From Lusitaniella coriacea LEGE 07157 (lineage in GTDB: Bacteria; Cyanobacteriota; Cyanobacteriia; Cyanobacteriales; Spirulinaceae): DNA of 64,000 bases. Shown piece by piece: positions 45,121-52,695 of the stretch (the first letter of the stretch is position 1; each line of letters starts with the position of its first letter). The position numbers and the translations under genes are program-made. Where the stretch lies: NCBI RefSeq assembly GCF_015207425.1, contig NZ_JADEWZ010000024.1, positions 20,081 to 84,080 on the forward strand, read 5' to 3'. The notes under the pieces were generated by a model, which made no database searches, was not told the DNA's origin, and was given only the letters and a program-made list of their open reading frames with translations.

Positions 45121-47928
45121 CTAACCTCTAGGCGTTGCTTCTGCCAAATCCACCCCCGAAAGCGGAGATAAAGAACGCTCCTCCAAAGCCGCGAAAATTA
45201 TACTGCGCCACTGTTCGATCGCCCGCAACAAGAGTACTTGCTCTGGTAATCGGATACTTTGGCGTGCCAACGCTTCTAGGCGTTCCAAGGAATTGAGGGC
45301 GCGAGCAAAGGTGACCAATGGTTGGTTCGGCGCTGTTAAGGTTTCTGGAGTTGTAACCTCCGCCGCAATTTTTCCCAGACGCTCTAAACTATCGATGACA
45401 CTGGGATTTAGGGCATTCGATCGCGCGCTGAATAAACCCAAAAATTCTTCAGTAGCGAGTACATCCACCGCCCCGCCAAGATCGGAGAGGGTTTGATAGT
45501 CGAGAAATATCTTTAATGCACTCCAAGAACACCGGATTTCAACGCCACCGGGATAACGCTCGCAAGCGCTGTAAAGCTGTTCTAAGGAGGAAGAGGTCAG
45601 TTTGGGTGAATTGAAGGTTTGGGCGTAAAGAAAGGTAGCAAATTGTGTGAGAGGGGTGGTGCGGCGCGATCGCGCCCAATGGGTTAATACTCCCACAAAA
45701 GACTCAGCCCACGCCGATAGGGTTTCGCTACTACAGCGAACGGGTTGCAGGGCAAGTTCGCCTAAAAGGACTTGGCGGCGACTGAGAAAACACTTCCAAT
45801 CTTTGGGTTCGATGGGTGCAAGGAGATAGCTTTCTAATTCCGGGGCGCTGAGGAGGCGATAGAGGAAGTGTAGAGGCGCTGGAGAGCGATGTAGATGGGT
45901 GTAGAGCGCTCGTTGAACAGCAGCGCGTTGAAAGGGATTAGCAGCGATTTCAGCCGCGATTTGCAAACCGAGAGATTCGGATTGTTGCAAGCGATGCAAT
46001 AGGAAGCGCGTCGTACCGGGAAGAGGCAGTACTACGGATTCGTCCCATTGCGAGAGATGGGTGCGTTGTGGAATCAAATTGAAGGGATAGAAAATGAGGC
46101 GTAGGGAGCCGATCGCGACAAATCGGTTAAAATCAATGCCGATGCTTTCGATCGCGCGCCAACCGCCCACAAGGGAGCCTTTAATACTGGTGGCGGGACG
46201 ATTGAGAAAACCCGCAACAACAATACTGGAAAAAACCGCGATCGCGGTCGTCGTAACAATGCCCGCAATCGCCCCCAGCGCCTTGCGATTGGCAAGTCCC
46301 AAACTGACATTGAGCAACAAACCAAAACAAATCCCCAGGGCAATATAAAGGGAACGATCCAAAAGGGAAATCTCAGCAAATGCCCCGAAGGAAGGATGCG
46401 CTTTCAATCGGTCGAAAGCAATGACCGCAAGGGTATAGCAAGCGCTAAAAACTAAACTCACTCCCAAGCTGGCGAAAATGCTGCCGTAAAGTCCAAAGAG
46501 CATCAAACCCATTGTTAAAGTGAGGGCAACCAGCACAACGGTTAAAAACAGGCTGAATCCACCGCTAACGAAGAGAGAGAAGAGATATCCCAAGCGTTGC
46601 AAACGAACTTGGTTCAGGGGGATGAGTTGTCCGGTGGCGAGGTTCCAAACCCTAGGAAAGCGGTCGTAGGCAACAGAAATGGCGGTTTCGTCGGAAAGCG
46701 TCGCGATCGCGCGAACCCAACTATTATGCCCTTCCAAGGTATAGAGTTCTTGCCCTTGCGCCCCATCCCATACCTTGAGGGTGTTATCTGAAGAAGCGGA
46801 AAGGATGCGTTCCCCCGCAACCGCAACCGAACTAATCCATCCCTTGTGTCCTTTGAGAGTATAAAGTTCTTGTCCTTGGGCTAAATCCCAAATTTTCAAG
46901 GTTTTGTCCTTTGAACCGGAAACCAACCGATTTCCCGGTAACAGCGCGATCGTATCCACGGAATCTTGATGTCCCGTTAGGGTGTAGCGTTCGGTTCCTT
47001 GTGCCAAATCCCAAACCTTCAACGTCCCGTCACCACTGGCAGAAATTACGCCCTCGCCATCGGCGGTAATAATGACTGCATTTACTCCCCCTTGATGTCC
47101 TTTGAGGGTATAAAGTTCGGTTCCTCGTTGCAAATCCCAAACCTTCAACGTCCCGTCGCCACTGGCGGAAACCACCCGCGTGCCATCTGGAGTAATCGCC
47201 AGATCGTAAATCTCTCCTTCATGGCCCACCAAGGTGTAGCGTTCGGTTCCCCGTTGCAAATCCCAAACCTTCAACGTCCCGTCACCACTGGCAGAAACGG
47301 CAGTTATCCCATCCGGCGCGATCGCGAGATCGCTAATCCAGCGTTCGTGTCCCTCCAATTTGTACAACTGCTGTCCCGTTTGTAAATCCCAGACTCGCAC
47401 GGTTTCATCAAAAGACCCCGAAATCGCCCGTTTTCCATCCGGCGCGATCGCAACAGCAGAAACGCTTTTGCGGTGTCCCTTCAGGGTTGCGCGTTCTGAC
47501 CCCCGTTCGAGATCCCACACTTTCAACATCGCATCCGTTGCGGGGACAAAAGACTTCATTTGGCGATCGCTTGCCGCAGAAACCGCGATCGCGCCATCCG
47601 TCGTTGCAACAACCGCAGTCACCCCAGAACTGTGTCCCTGTAGATTGTATGCCGTCACTGTAGAAAAAAGCAGACCCAGCGCGATCGCGAGGAACGCCAA
47701 CGCAACAGGAAACATTAAGTACAAACGGCGATACGCCTTAACCGCAAAACCCTGCCAAAATTTTCGTCCTCCCCGCAAAATATACAAGCGCGGCGAAGCG
47801 TCGTAAAGATAAGAGTGCAAAATGCTCGGACGGAAGAAAACCCAATACACAATCAAAACATAGTGGTAAGGATTGAGGGGATTGAGTTGAGTGGGTCGTT
47901 TGCTCTGACAATCGGGAAAGGTTGGCAT
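45121..47928 (-). CDS. Membrane-anchored WD40 repeat protein
   Basis: This 935-residue protein has a short N-terminal cytoplasmic region, a membrane span (about 72-93), then eight or so WD40 blades (about 100-435), a group of about five hydrophobic segments (about 445-600) and a large C-terminal alpha-helical domain. Three adjacent blades share the almost identical unit SASGDGTLKVWDLQRGTE, which shows recent duplication. The WD propeller should serve as a protein-binding platform facing whichever side the first span sets. No nucleotide-binding or enzyme domain is seen. ATG at 47928 is used in place of the upstream GTG/TTG extension. Confidence 0.85.
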   Translation of the reverse strand: MPTFPDCQSKRPTQLNPLNPYHYVLIVYWVFFRPSILHSYLYDASPRLYILRGGRKFWQGFAVKAYRRLYLMFPVALAFLAIALGLLFSTVTAYNLQGHSSGVTAVVATTDGAIAVSAASDRQMKSFVPATDAMLKVWDLERGSERATLKGHRKSVSAVAIAPDGKRAISGSFDETVRVWDLQTGQQLYKLEGHERWISDLAIAPDGITAVSASGDGTLKVWDLQRGTERYTLVGHEGEIYDLAITPDGTRVVSASGDGTLKVWDLQRGTELYTLKGHQGGVNAVIITADGEGVISASGDGTLKVWDLAQGTERYTLTGHQDSVDTIALLPGNRLVSGSKDKTLKIWDLAQGQELYTLKGHKGWISSVAVAGERILSASSDNTLKVWDGAQGQELYTLEGHNSWVRAIATLSDETAISVAYDRFPRVWNLATGQLIPLNQVRLQRLGYLFSLFVSGGFSLFLTVVLVALTLTMGLMLFGLYGSIFASLGVSLVFSACYTLAVIAFDRLKAHPSFGAFAEISLLDRSLYIALGICFGLLLNVSLGLANRKALGAIAGIVTTTAIAVFSSIVVAGFLNRPATSIKGSLVGGWRAIESIGIDFNRFVAIGSLRLIFYPFNLIPQRTHLSQWDESVVLPLPGTTRFLLHRLQQSESLGLQIAAEIAANPFQRAAVQRALYTHLHRSPAPLHFLYRLLSAPELESYLLAPIEPKDWKCFLSRRQVLLGELALQPVRCSSETLSAWAESFVGVLTHWARSRRTTPLTQFATFLYAQTFNSPKLTSSSLEQLYSACERYPGGVEIRCSWSALKIFLDYQTLSDLGGAVDVLATEEFLGLFSARSNALNPSVIDSLERLGKIAAEVTTPETLTAPNQPLVTFARALNSLERLEALARQSIRLPEQVLLLRAIEQWRSIIFAALEERSLSPLSGVDLAEATPRG

Positions 47929-48117
47929 GAAACTTTGGTAATGCAAGTCCGTTCTTCCCTTAGAATTCCCGCCCAAGGCTTCAAAGTCACAACGCTCTCA
48001 TACAATTTTCAACTTCGCCTGTTAATAAAATTTTCTCTTCATCTCCCCTGTTGCGAAACAGATCCCTGCGCGATCGCGCGCTATTCTGTCATAAAGGGTT
48101 AAAATCTGGAGGGAATC

Positions 48118-48540
48118 ATGCAATCGGATACTCGCCTTTCCTGGACATTACTACTATTGCGACTGAGCGTATTTCTCGTCATGTTGATGTGGACGCTCGA
48201 TAAATTTGTTCGTCCCAGTCATGCTGCTGCCATCTACGAAAACTTTTATTTTATTGGTGGATTGGGAAATACTCCCATTTACATCCTAGGTATTTTGGAA
48301 ATGGCGCTGATCCTCGGATTTGTTGTCGGTTTTCGCAAACGCTGGACTTACGGTGCGGTTTTGTTGCTGCACGGGGTATCGACTCTCTCCAGTTTCAAGA
48401 AGTATCTCGCGCCTTTTAGCGATCCTAATCTCCTGTTTTTCGCGGCTTGGCCCATGCTGGCAGCGTGTTTTGCTTTATATACTTTGAGGGATTTGGACAC
48501 GCGATGGACTCTCTCGGAACTGATGCGATCCGGGACATAA
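48118..48540 (+). CDS. DoxX-like small membrane protein
   Basis: This 140-residue protein has four predicted spans: LLLLRLSVFLVMLMWTLD, TPIYILGILEMALILGFVV, then GAVLLLHGVSTLSS and NLLFFAAWPMLAACFALYTL. The pattern resembles DoxX/DUF6041-type proteins of unknown function. The start is ATG at 48118, following AGGGAATC. It faces a wrecked toxin-antitoxin locus downstream. Confidence 0.72.
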   Translation: MQSDTRLSWTLLLLRLSVFLVMLMWTLDKFVRPSHAAAIYENFYFIGGLGNTPIYILGILEMALILGFVVGFRKRWTYGAVLLLHGVSTLSSFKKYLAPFSDPNLLFFAAWPMLAACFALYTLRDLDTRWTLSELMRSGT

Positions 48541-48570
48541 AATAAGCTGTTACGCATTTAAATTGGGAAT

Positions 48571-48623
48571 ATAGCTATAGCCAGGAGTATATCGGTGAAG
48601 GTGAGCTGGGGAAGCTGGGGGAG
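48571..48623. repeat. Dispersed repeat, inverted partner at 52547-52608
   Basis: This segment contains AGCTGGGGAAGCTGGGGGAG and ATAGCTATAGCCAGGAGTAT. It matches the reverse complement of 52547-52608 with a few indels. Confidence 0.55.
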
Positions 48624-48634
48624 AGAGATGCTGT

Positions 48635-48668
48635 GAATTTGAGGCTTTAAAGAGTACGCGATCGCGCG
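48635..48668. repeat. 34 bp duplicate of the end of murF
   Basis: These 34 bases are identical to 49389-49422, which lie inside murF and encode residues RDRVLFKASNS there. Both copies read the same way, 754 bp apart. Here the copy is non-coding and sits next to the vapC remnant. Confidence 0.75.
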
Positions 48669-48675
48669 TTTAAAT

Positions 48676-49069
48676 TTAGCGCAGAAGGACGACAAAACCA
48701 GCTTGCTCAAAATGTTTATCGTAGGCAAGGGCTTCACATAAAATCCGTTTGAATCGCCTTCAGTAAGGATTGATACGGAGACACGGCACTTCGACACGCT
48801 CAGTGACCGGGGGACACGGTGAATTTTTAGGATGGGCAAGTAGGAGGATTTGATATAGCGTTTTCAAATGAAGCGTGAAACCCAACACAGATTTCTTATA
48901 TCCCCAAATAACACCTGTATCTCTTTCTACTTCTGCCTACTGCCTACTGCCTACTGCCTTTTGCAGTCACGTCCAGTTCCATATCCCAAACGAAAACGCT
49001 ATATCACGAATCATCAGAGGGATTGACCAAAGCAATCCAGTATCCAGTGTCAGCAAATACGGTTTTCAT
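48676..49069 (-). pseudogene. VapC-like PIN toxin, broken by an insertion
   Basis: The gene starts with ATG at 49069 and reads MKTVFADTGYWIALVNPSDD, the first strand of a PIN domain with its catalytic Asp, then hits a stop at 49004-49006. A matching C-terminus is at 48676-48735 (EALAYDKHFEQAGFVVLLR, stop). The 100 or so middle codons are missing and about 270 bp of repeat DNA (48738-49005) stands in their place. A normal PIN toxin is about 130-140 residues, so it is dead. The antitoxin-like gene lies just upstream at 49089. Confidence 0.75.
48738..48856. repeat. Dispersed repeat, copy 2 (inside the vapC remnant)
   Basis: This copy matches 23411-23512 at its two ends (ATAAAATCCGTTTGAATCGCC and GGATTTGATAT), with an extra piece in the middle. 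That piece includes a 24 bp stretch (48787-48810) that recurs exactly, inverted, at 52507-52530. It sits in the gap of the broken PIN gene. Confidence 0.55.
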
Positions 49070-49088
49070 TTTCGGGTTTGTGCAAACC

Positions 49089-49289
49089 CTACAAGTAGTC
49101 GTCTAAATTTTTTGAGAGATCGCTGGGAATTTTAGCCCATTCTTCTTGGGGAATTTGGGTGCTGATTTCATCCATCCATCCCAAAAAAGAGTCAGAAGAG
49201 GCGTTTTGAGAGGTTTCTGGAGTGGGTTTCTCAATTAAAAACTCTGGTGATCGCGCGATTTCTTGAAGCAGTTGTTCTTTGGGAGTCAT
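49089..49289 (-). CDS. Antitoxin-like small protein upstream of the PIN remnant
   Basis: This 66-residue acidic protein starts with ATG at 49289 (MTPKEQLLQEIARSPEFLIE). This start resembles cyanobacterial small antitoxins of VapBC-type loci. It ends 19 bp before the ATG of the PIN-domain toxin remnant, the usual antitoxin-toxin order. With the toxin destroyed it has no obvious partner. A TTG at 49310 is another start. Confidence 0.65.
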   Translation of the reverse strand: MTPKEQLLQEIARSPEFLIEKPTPETSQNASSDSFLGWMDEISTQIPQEEWAKIPSDLSKNLDDYL

Positions 49290-49330
49290 GGAATTTGCCT
49301 GCTCGTTCAATACCTCATCTTAACGACGAA

Positions 49331-50701
49331 CTATGACTCGGTTTTGTCAGAGAGGGTCAATTGTTCCACAACGCGATTTAATCCCACGGAATTTGAGGCT
49401 TTAAAGAGTACGCGATCGCGCGGTTCGATAAAATTTTGCAGGTATTGTACGAGTTCGTCGTGGGTGGCGAAGCATTGGGAGGGGATGCCTTCTGCACCAA
49501 CCGCGATCGCGCGCGCTTCTGGATCGTTAACCAGAACCAGCAATCGATCCAAACCCAGTTCTTTGACCGTCTCGCCGACTTTTTGGTGCAATTGAGGGGA
49601 GTAGTCCCCCAACTCTTTCATCGTGCCGAGAACGGCAATATGGCGCTGTCCGGGCGTTTCTTTGAGCAGGTGCAGTGCTGCGATTGTCGATTCCAATCCC
49701 GCGTTGTACGTCTCGTCGAGGAGGAGAATATCGTTGGGGAGTTCGAGGCGGCGCGATCGTCCGCCGGGTAAATTAACAGTAATTCCGGCTTGTAAGGGGG
49801 ATAAATTCAGGTTCAGCACCTTCGCCACGGCTAATGCCGCTAAATAGTTTGAGGCGTTGTGTCGTCCGGGTAGGGGGAGGGGAAATGCTATTCCATCGAC
49901 TTCCAAGGTTTGCGCGTCAACGAGGGTTCCGTGCAAATCGCCAGATTCCAAGCCATAGGTGAGGGTTTTCCCCTGCCAAACCCTTGCGGCGGTTTGCATC
50001 AAGCGGGCGTTATCGGCGTTGAGAATTGCCACGCCATCGGGGGGCATTTTTTCGAGGAGTTCGCATTTTGCTCGCGCGATCGCGTCCTCCGAACCCAAGC
50101 GTCCGATATGTGCGGTTCCTACGTTAGTAATAACACCTATGGTTGGGCGGGCAATCTCTGTCAGCAAGGCAATTTCACCGGACGCGCGCATCGCCATTTC
50201 CACCACCGCATAATCGCAATCGGAGGATAATTGCAAGAGAGTTTTGGGTACGCCGATTTCGTTGTTGTAGTTCTTTTCCGTTTTGAGAACGCGCCCTTGC
50301 GTGGCGAGTACGGCGGCGATTAATTCTTTAGTGGTAGTTTTTCCCACGGATCCGGTAATTCCAATTGCGGGAATCTCAAATCGATCGCGCCACCACCGTG
50401 CTAATTTTTGATACGCCACCAGCGTGTCATCCACTAAAAAAAGTGGCACATTGCCCGGTAAGGTCATCTCAGACTGTTTATGAACAATCAGCGCGATCGC
50501 GCCCTTCTGGGCCGCAGAAGCTAGAAAATTATGCCCGTCAAAGGTTTCCCCCTCCAATGCCACAAACACTTCCTTTTCCCGTAACGTGCGGGTATCCGTT
50601 GCAACCCCTGCGATCTCAAGAATCCGATCGTTCTTCGATCCGCTAAATACCTTAGCCTGTAACAGTTCGCGGAGTTGCATAAGAGAAAGTTGACAAAACA
50701 T
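49331..50701 (-). CDS. murF: UDP-N-acetylmuramoyl-tripeptide--D-alanyl-D-alanine ligase
   Basis: This 456-residue ligase adds D-Ala-D-Ala to UDP-MurNAc-tripeptide in the cytoplasm, the last step in making the peptidoglycan stem peptide. The N-terminal substrate domain (VATDTRTL, GHNFLASAAQKGAIALIV), Walker A loop (AIGITGSVGKTTTKELI), YAVVEMAMRASGEI and the C-terminal domain (LLLDETYNAGLES) fit MurF. ATG at 50701 (MFCQLSLMQLRELL) gives the usual start of the first strand; Met8 at 50680 is an alternative. Its last codons contain the 34 bp segment duplicated at 48635. Confidence 0.95.
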   Translation of the reverse strand: MFCQLSLMQLRELLQAKVFSGSKNDRILEIAGVATDTRTLREKEVFVALEGETFDGHNFLASAAQKGAIALIVHKQSEMTLPGNVPLFLVDDTLVAYQKLARWWRDRFEIPAIGITGSVGKTTTKELIAAVLATQGRVLKTEKNYNNEIGVPKTLLQLSSDCDYAVVEMAMRASGEIALLTEIARPTIGVITNVGTAHIGRLGSEDAIARAKCELLEKMPPDGVAILNADNARLMQTAARVWQGKTLTYGLESGDLHGTLVDAQTLEVDGIAFPLPLPGRHNASNYLAALAVAKVLNLNLSPLQAGITVNLPGGRSRRLELPNDILLLDETYNAGLESTIAALHLLKETPGQRHIAVLGTMKELGDYSPQLHQKVGETVKELGLDRLLVLVNDPEARAIAVGAEGIPSQCFATHDELVQYLQNFIEPRDRVLFKASNSVGLNRVVEQLTLSDKTES

Positions 50702-51075
50702 AAGAGACGCGAAAATAAATAAAGTCGATTAAAACGCTAAAAAATAAAGATGAAGGAGGACTCAAAGCCAGATGAAAAGAGCCATTGAAAAGAAATTTGC
50801 CTGTTGTTAACTTGCAAAATGCCGTTGAGTCCGAGCTATTTTTCCGTATTTTTGCAGAACACACTCAATAACATCGAAGGCTATTATGTAAGGGCAGCAG
50901 GATAATCCTACTCTGGTATGTAGACAAACGCTGTCAATATACCCTCCAAACATTGCATCAGGAAAAATCACCAATAGGCATCTACTTTTAACACATATCC
51001 GGCTCACACCCCCTTGAATTAAATCAACTGAAATGTCATCATCCCTAGCAAACCGGTAGGGGAAAATCGATCGAC
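50702..51075. other. Intergenic region between murF and the next gene
   Basis: This divergent gap of 374 bp should hold the promoters of both genes. I see no RNA gene, repeat or clear operator. A hexamer pair that fits a standard promoter could not be placed with confidence. Confidence 0.4.
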
Positions 51076-52359
51076 GTGCCTACACTAACCGACTGTTACC
51101 TCCGACAAACGAGTTCAGAAGAACAAAAGCTGTACGACCACTTGCTCTATTGCGTACAGGAGGAGACTCCTGTGGAACTAATCGAGCGATTTCGTCAGTT
51201 GTTCATCGAAGCCAAAGGCTATAGCGATCCTGAAGTTCGTTTGGCTCTTGAAACCTTAGCGCGATCGAAAGATGCCGAGGAAAATTTCAAGCTGATTCTC
51301 AATCGATGCTGTCATATTCCCATCAATCGCTGGCAGATGAAACCCAAGCTGCACGCTGCCATTCCAGAATTGGTGGGATTATTCGAGAACACTTTACCCC
51401 CTGGAGGCGTTCACTCTCGCGGTGGACGGCGCGTGCGACAGCTCGTTCAACATTTTAAAGACAGCGAGCAGTACCTCACGTTGCAACGTTTGACGCGGGT
51501 TGTCGGCCCGGAAATCACTCGTCAAGGCAGTAAGTCCGAAGCGATTGGAAATCTCATTAATCGCTATCCTTACCTGTACGAGCATTGTTTGCTCTCTGAT
51601 GACTGTAGCTACGAACACCAACAAACGGTTCGGCAAATTAAAGATCGAGTTCAGCGACGCTTTGAATTGGATTTAAATAAGTTTGTCACCTACCAAGTTC
51701 GACTCGCCGGGAGTAAAAAAGGAAAGTTCCCTGAATCTCAATCTGGACGGTCGATTAAACCCGTTTCCAATCCCACTTTACTCAGCGATCGCGAACTCGG
51801 TGTCGCACTCAAACATTTTGTCGGAAAAGTCGATGGCGATTCAACCTATCAGGATTTAGCCCACAATTTCCTTGCCAAAAGCATTCAAACGCCCTCCTAC
51901 CGAGATTTCAAAGATGAACTGTACGAATATCTCATCAGTTCTTTGGATGCCAATTATAGAAAGCTGCAATTTAACGAAAAACTCTACAATTACATCAAAA
52001 ATACGCTCCCTCGCTACGATTATCAAAAACCTAACGAGTTTTTGCTGCTACGCACCTCAAGCAAGCTGTTAAACTTTCTCGTGGTGGAAAGTCCCCATCG
52101 CCCAGATCACTATATTTTCGTGGATATGATTACCAATATGGGCCCCACTTCCACGATTGCAATGCTGCTGAAAATCACGTTGCTGTGTCACCAAGTTAAA
52201 CCCCACCTCGAAAGACGTTTTTCGATTTTATTCAATCATTACGAGTCTGCAAATGGCGATGGCGTTCCTTGGCTCATTCAATCTTTGGAAAATGCCCATA
52301 TTGCCTTGAGCATTCACTTTGGTTCGGCGGATTTGTCCCACTTACGACAAATTTTGTAG
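51076..52359 (+). CDS. Conserved hypothetical protein, 427 residues
   Basis: This soluble, mostly helical protein starts with GTG at 51076 (PTLTDCYLRQTSSEEQKLYD). I recognise no named domain. Visible features are an N-terminal helical region, a short glycine-arginine turn (GVHSRGGRRVRQL) near residue 115, a basic patch around 200-225 (RLAGSKKGKFPES) and a hydrophobic C-terminal part (LLKITLLCHQVKPHLERRFS). Length and even coding quality suggest a real conserved gene. It stands alone between murF and a serine hydrolase, so context gives no role. Confidence 0.72.
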   Translation: MPTLTDCYLRQTSSEEQKLYDHLLYCVQEETPVELIERFRQLFIEAKGYSDPEVRLALETLARSKDAEENFKLILNRCCHIPINRWQMKPKLHAAIPELVGLFENTLPPGGVHSRGGRRVRQLVQHFKDSEQYLTLQRLTRVVGPEITRQGSKSEAIGNLINRYPYLYEHCLLSDDCSYEHQQTVRQIKDRVQRRFELDLNKFVTYQVRLAGSKKGKFPESQSGRSIKPVSNPTLLSDRELGVALKHFVGKVDGDSTYQDLAHNFLAKSIQTPSYRDFKDELYEYLISSLDANYRKLQFNEKLYNYIKNTLPRYDYQKPNEFLLLRTSSKLLNFLVVESPHRPDHYIFVDMITNMGPTSTIAMLLKITLLCHQVKPHLERRFSILFNHYESANGDGVPWLIQSLENAHIALSIHFGSADLSHLRQIL

Positions 52360-52695
52360 GCGATCGCGTTTTATAGCAGTCGCCATAACAGTTATCAGTC
52401 CTCAGAGGGAATAGGGAATAGGGAATAGGGAACAGGGAAAAGGTTTTTTCAGTTATCAATCATTCAGTCATCACCGTGTCACCCCGTCCCCGCGTCATCG
52501 TGTCTCCCGGTCACTGAGCGTGTCGAAGTGCCGTGTCATCCAAAAGCTCCCCCAGCTTCCCCTGCTTGCCTTCACCAATGTCCTAATACTCCTTGGCTAT
52601 TGCTATAGTTCTGTACCGAGCATCAAAAACTGGCACAAATTCCCAGCGACTTGTAGAGTGTTAACATTTGGAAAATTGCTGCCAGGAGGAGTTTG
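52360..52695. repeat. Intergenic repeat cluster
   Basis: The 336 bp gap includes GGGAATAGGGAATAGGG tandem units (52409-52430) and CCGTGTCACCCCGTCCCC-type DNA (52471-52506). A 24 bp block at 52507-52530 is the exact inverse of 48787-48810, and 52547-52608 is the inverse of 48571-48623. No gene is present. The ribosome binding site of the next gene, AGGAGG, is at 52684-52689. Confidence 0.6.

Noticed and set aside
48558..48839. 93-codon leftward frame near the DoxX-like gene
   Set aside because: Its product is made of dispersed repeats; the same peptide pieces appear from the inverted copies at 52520.
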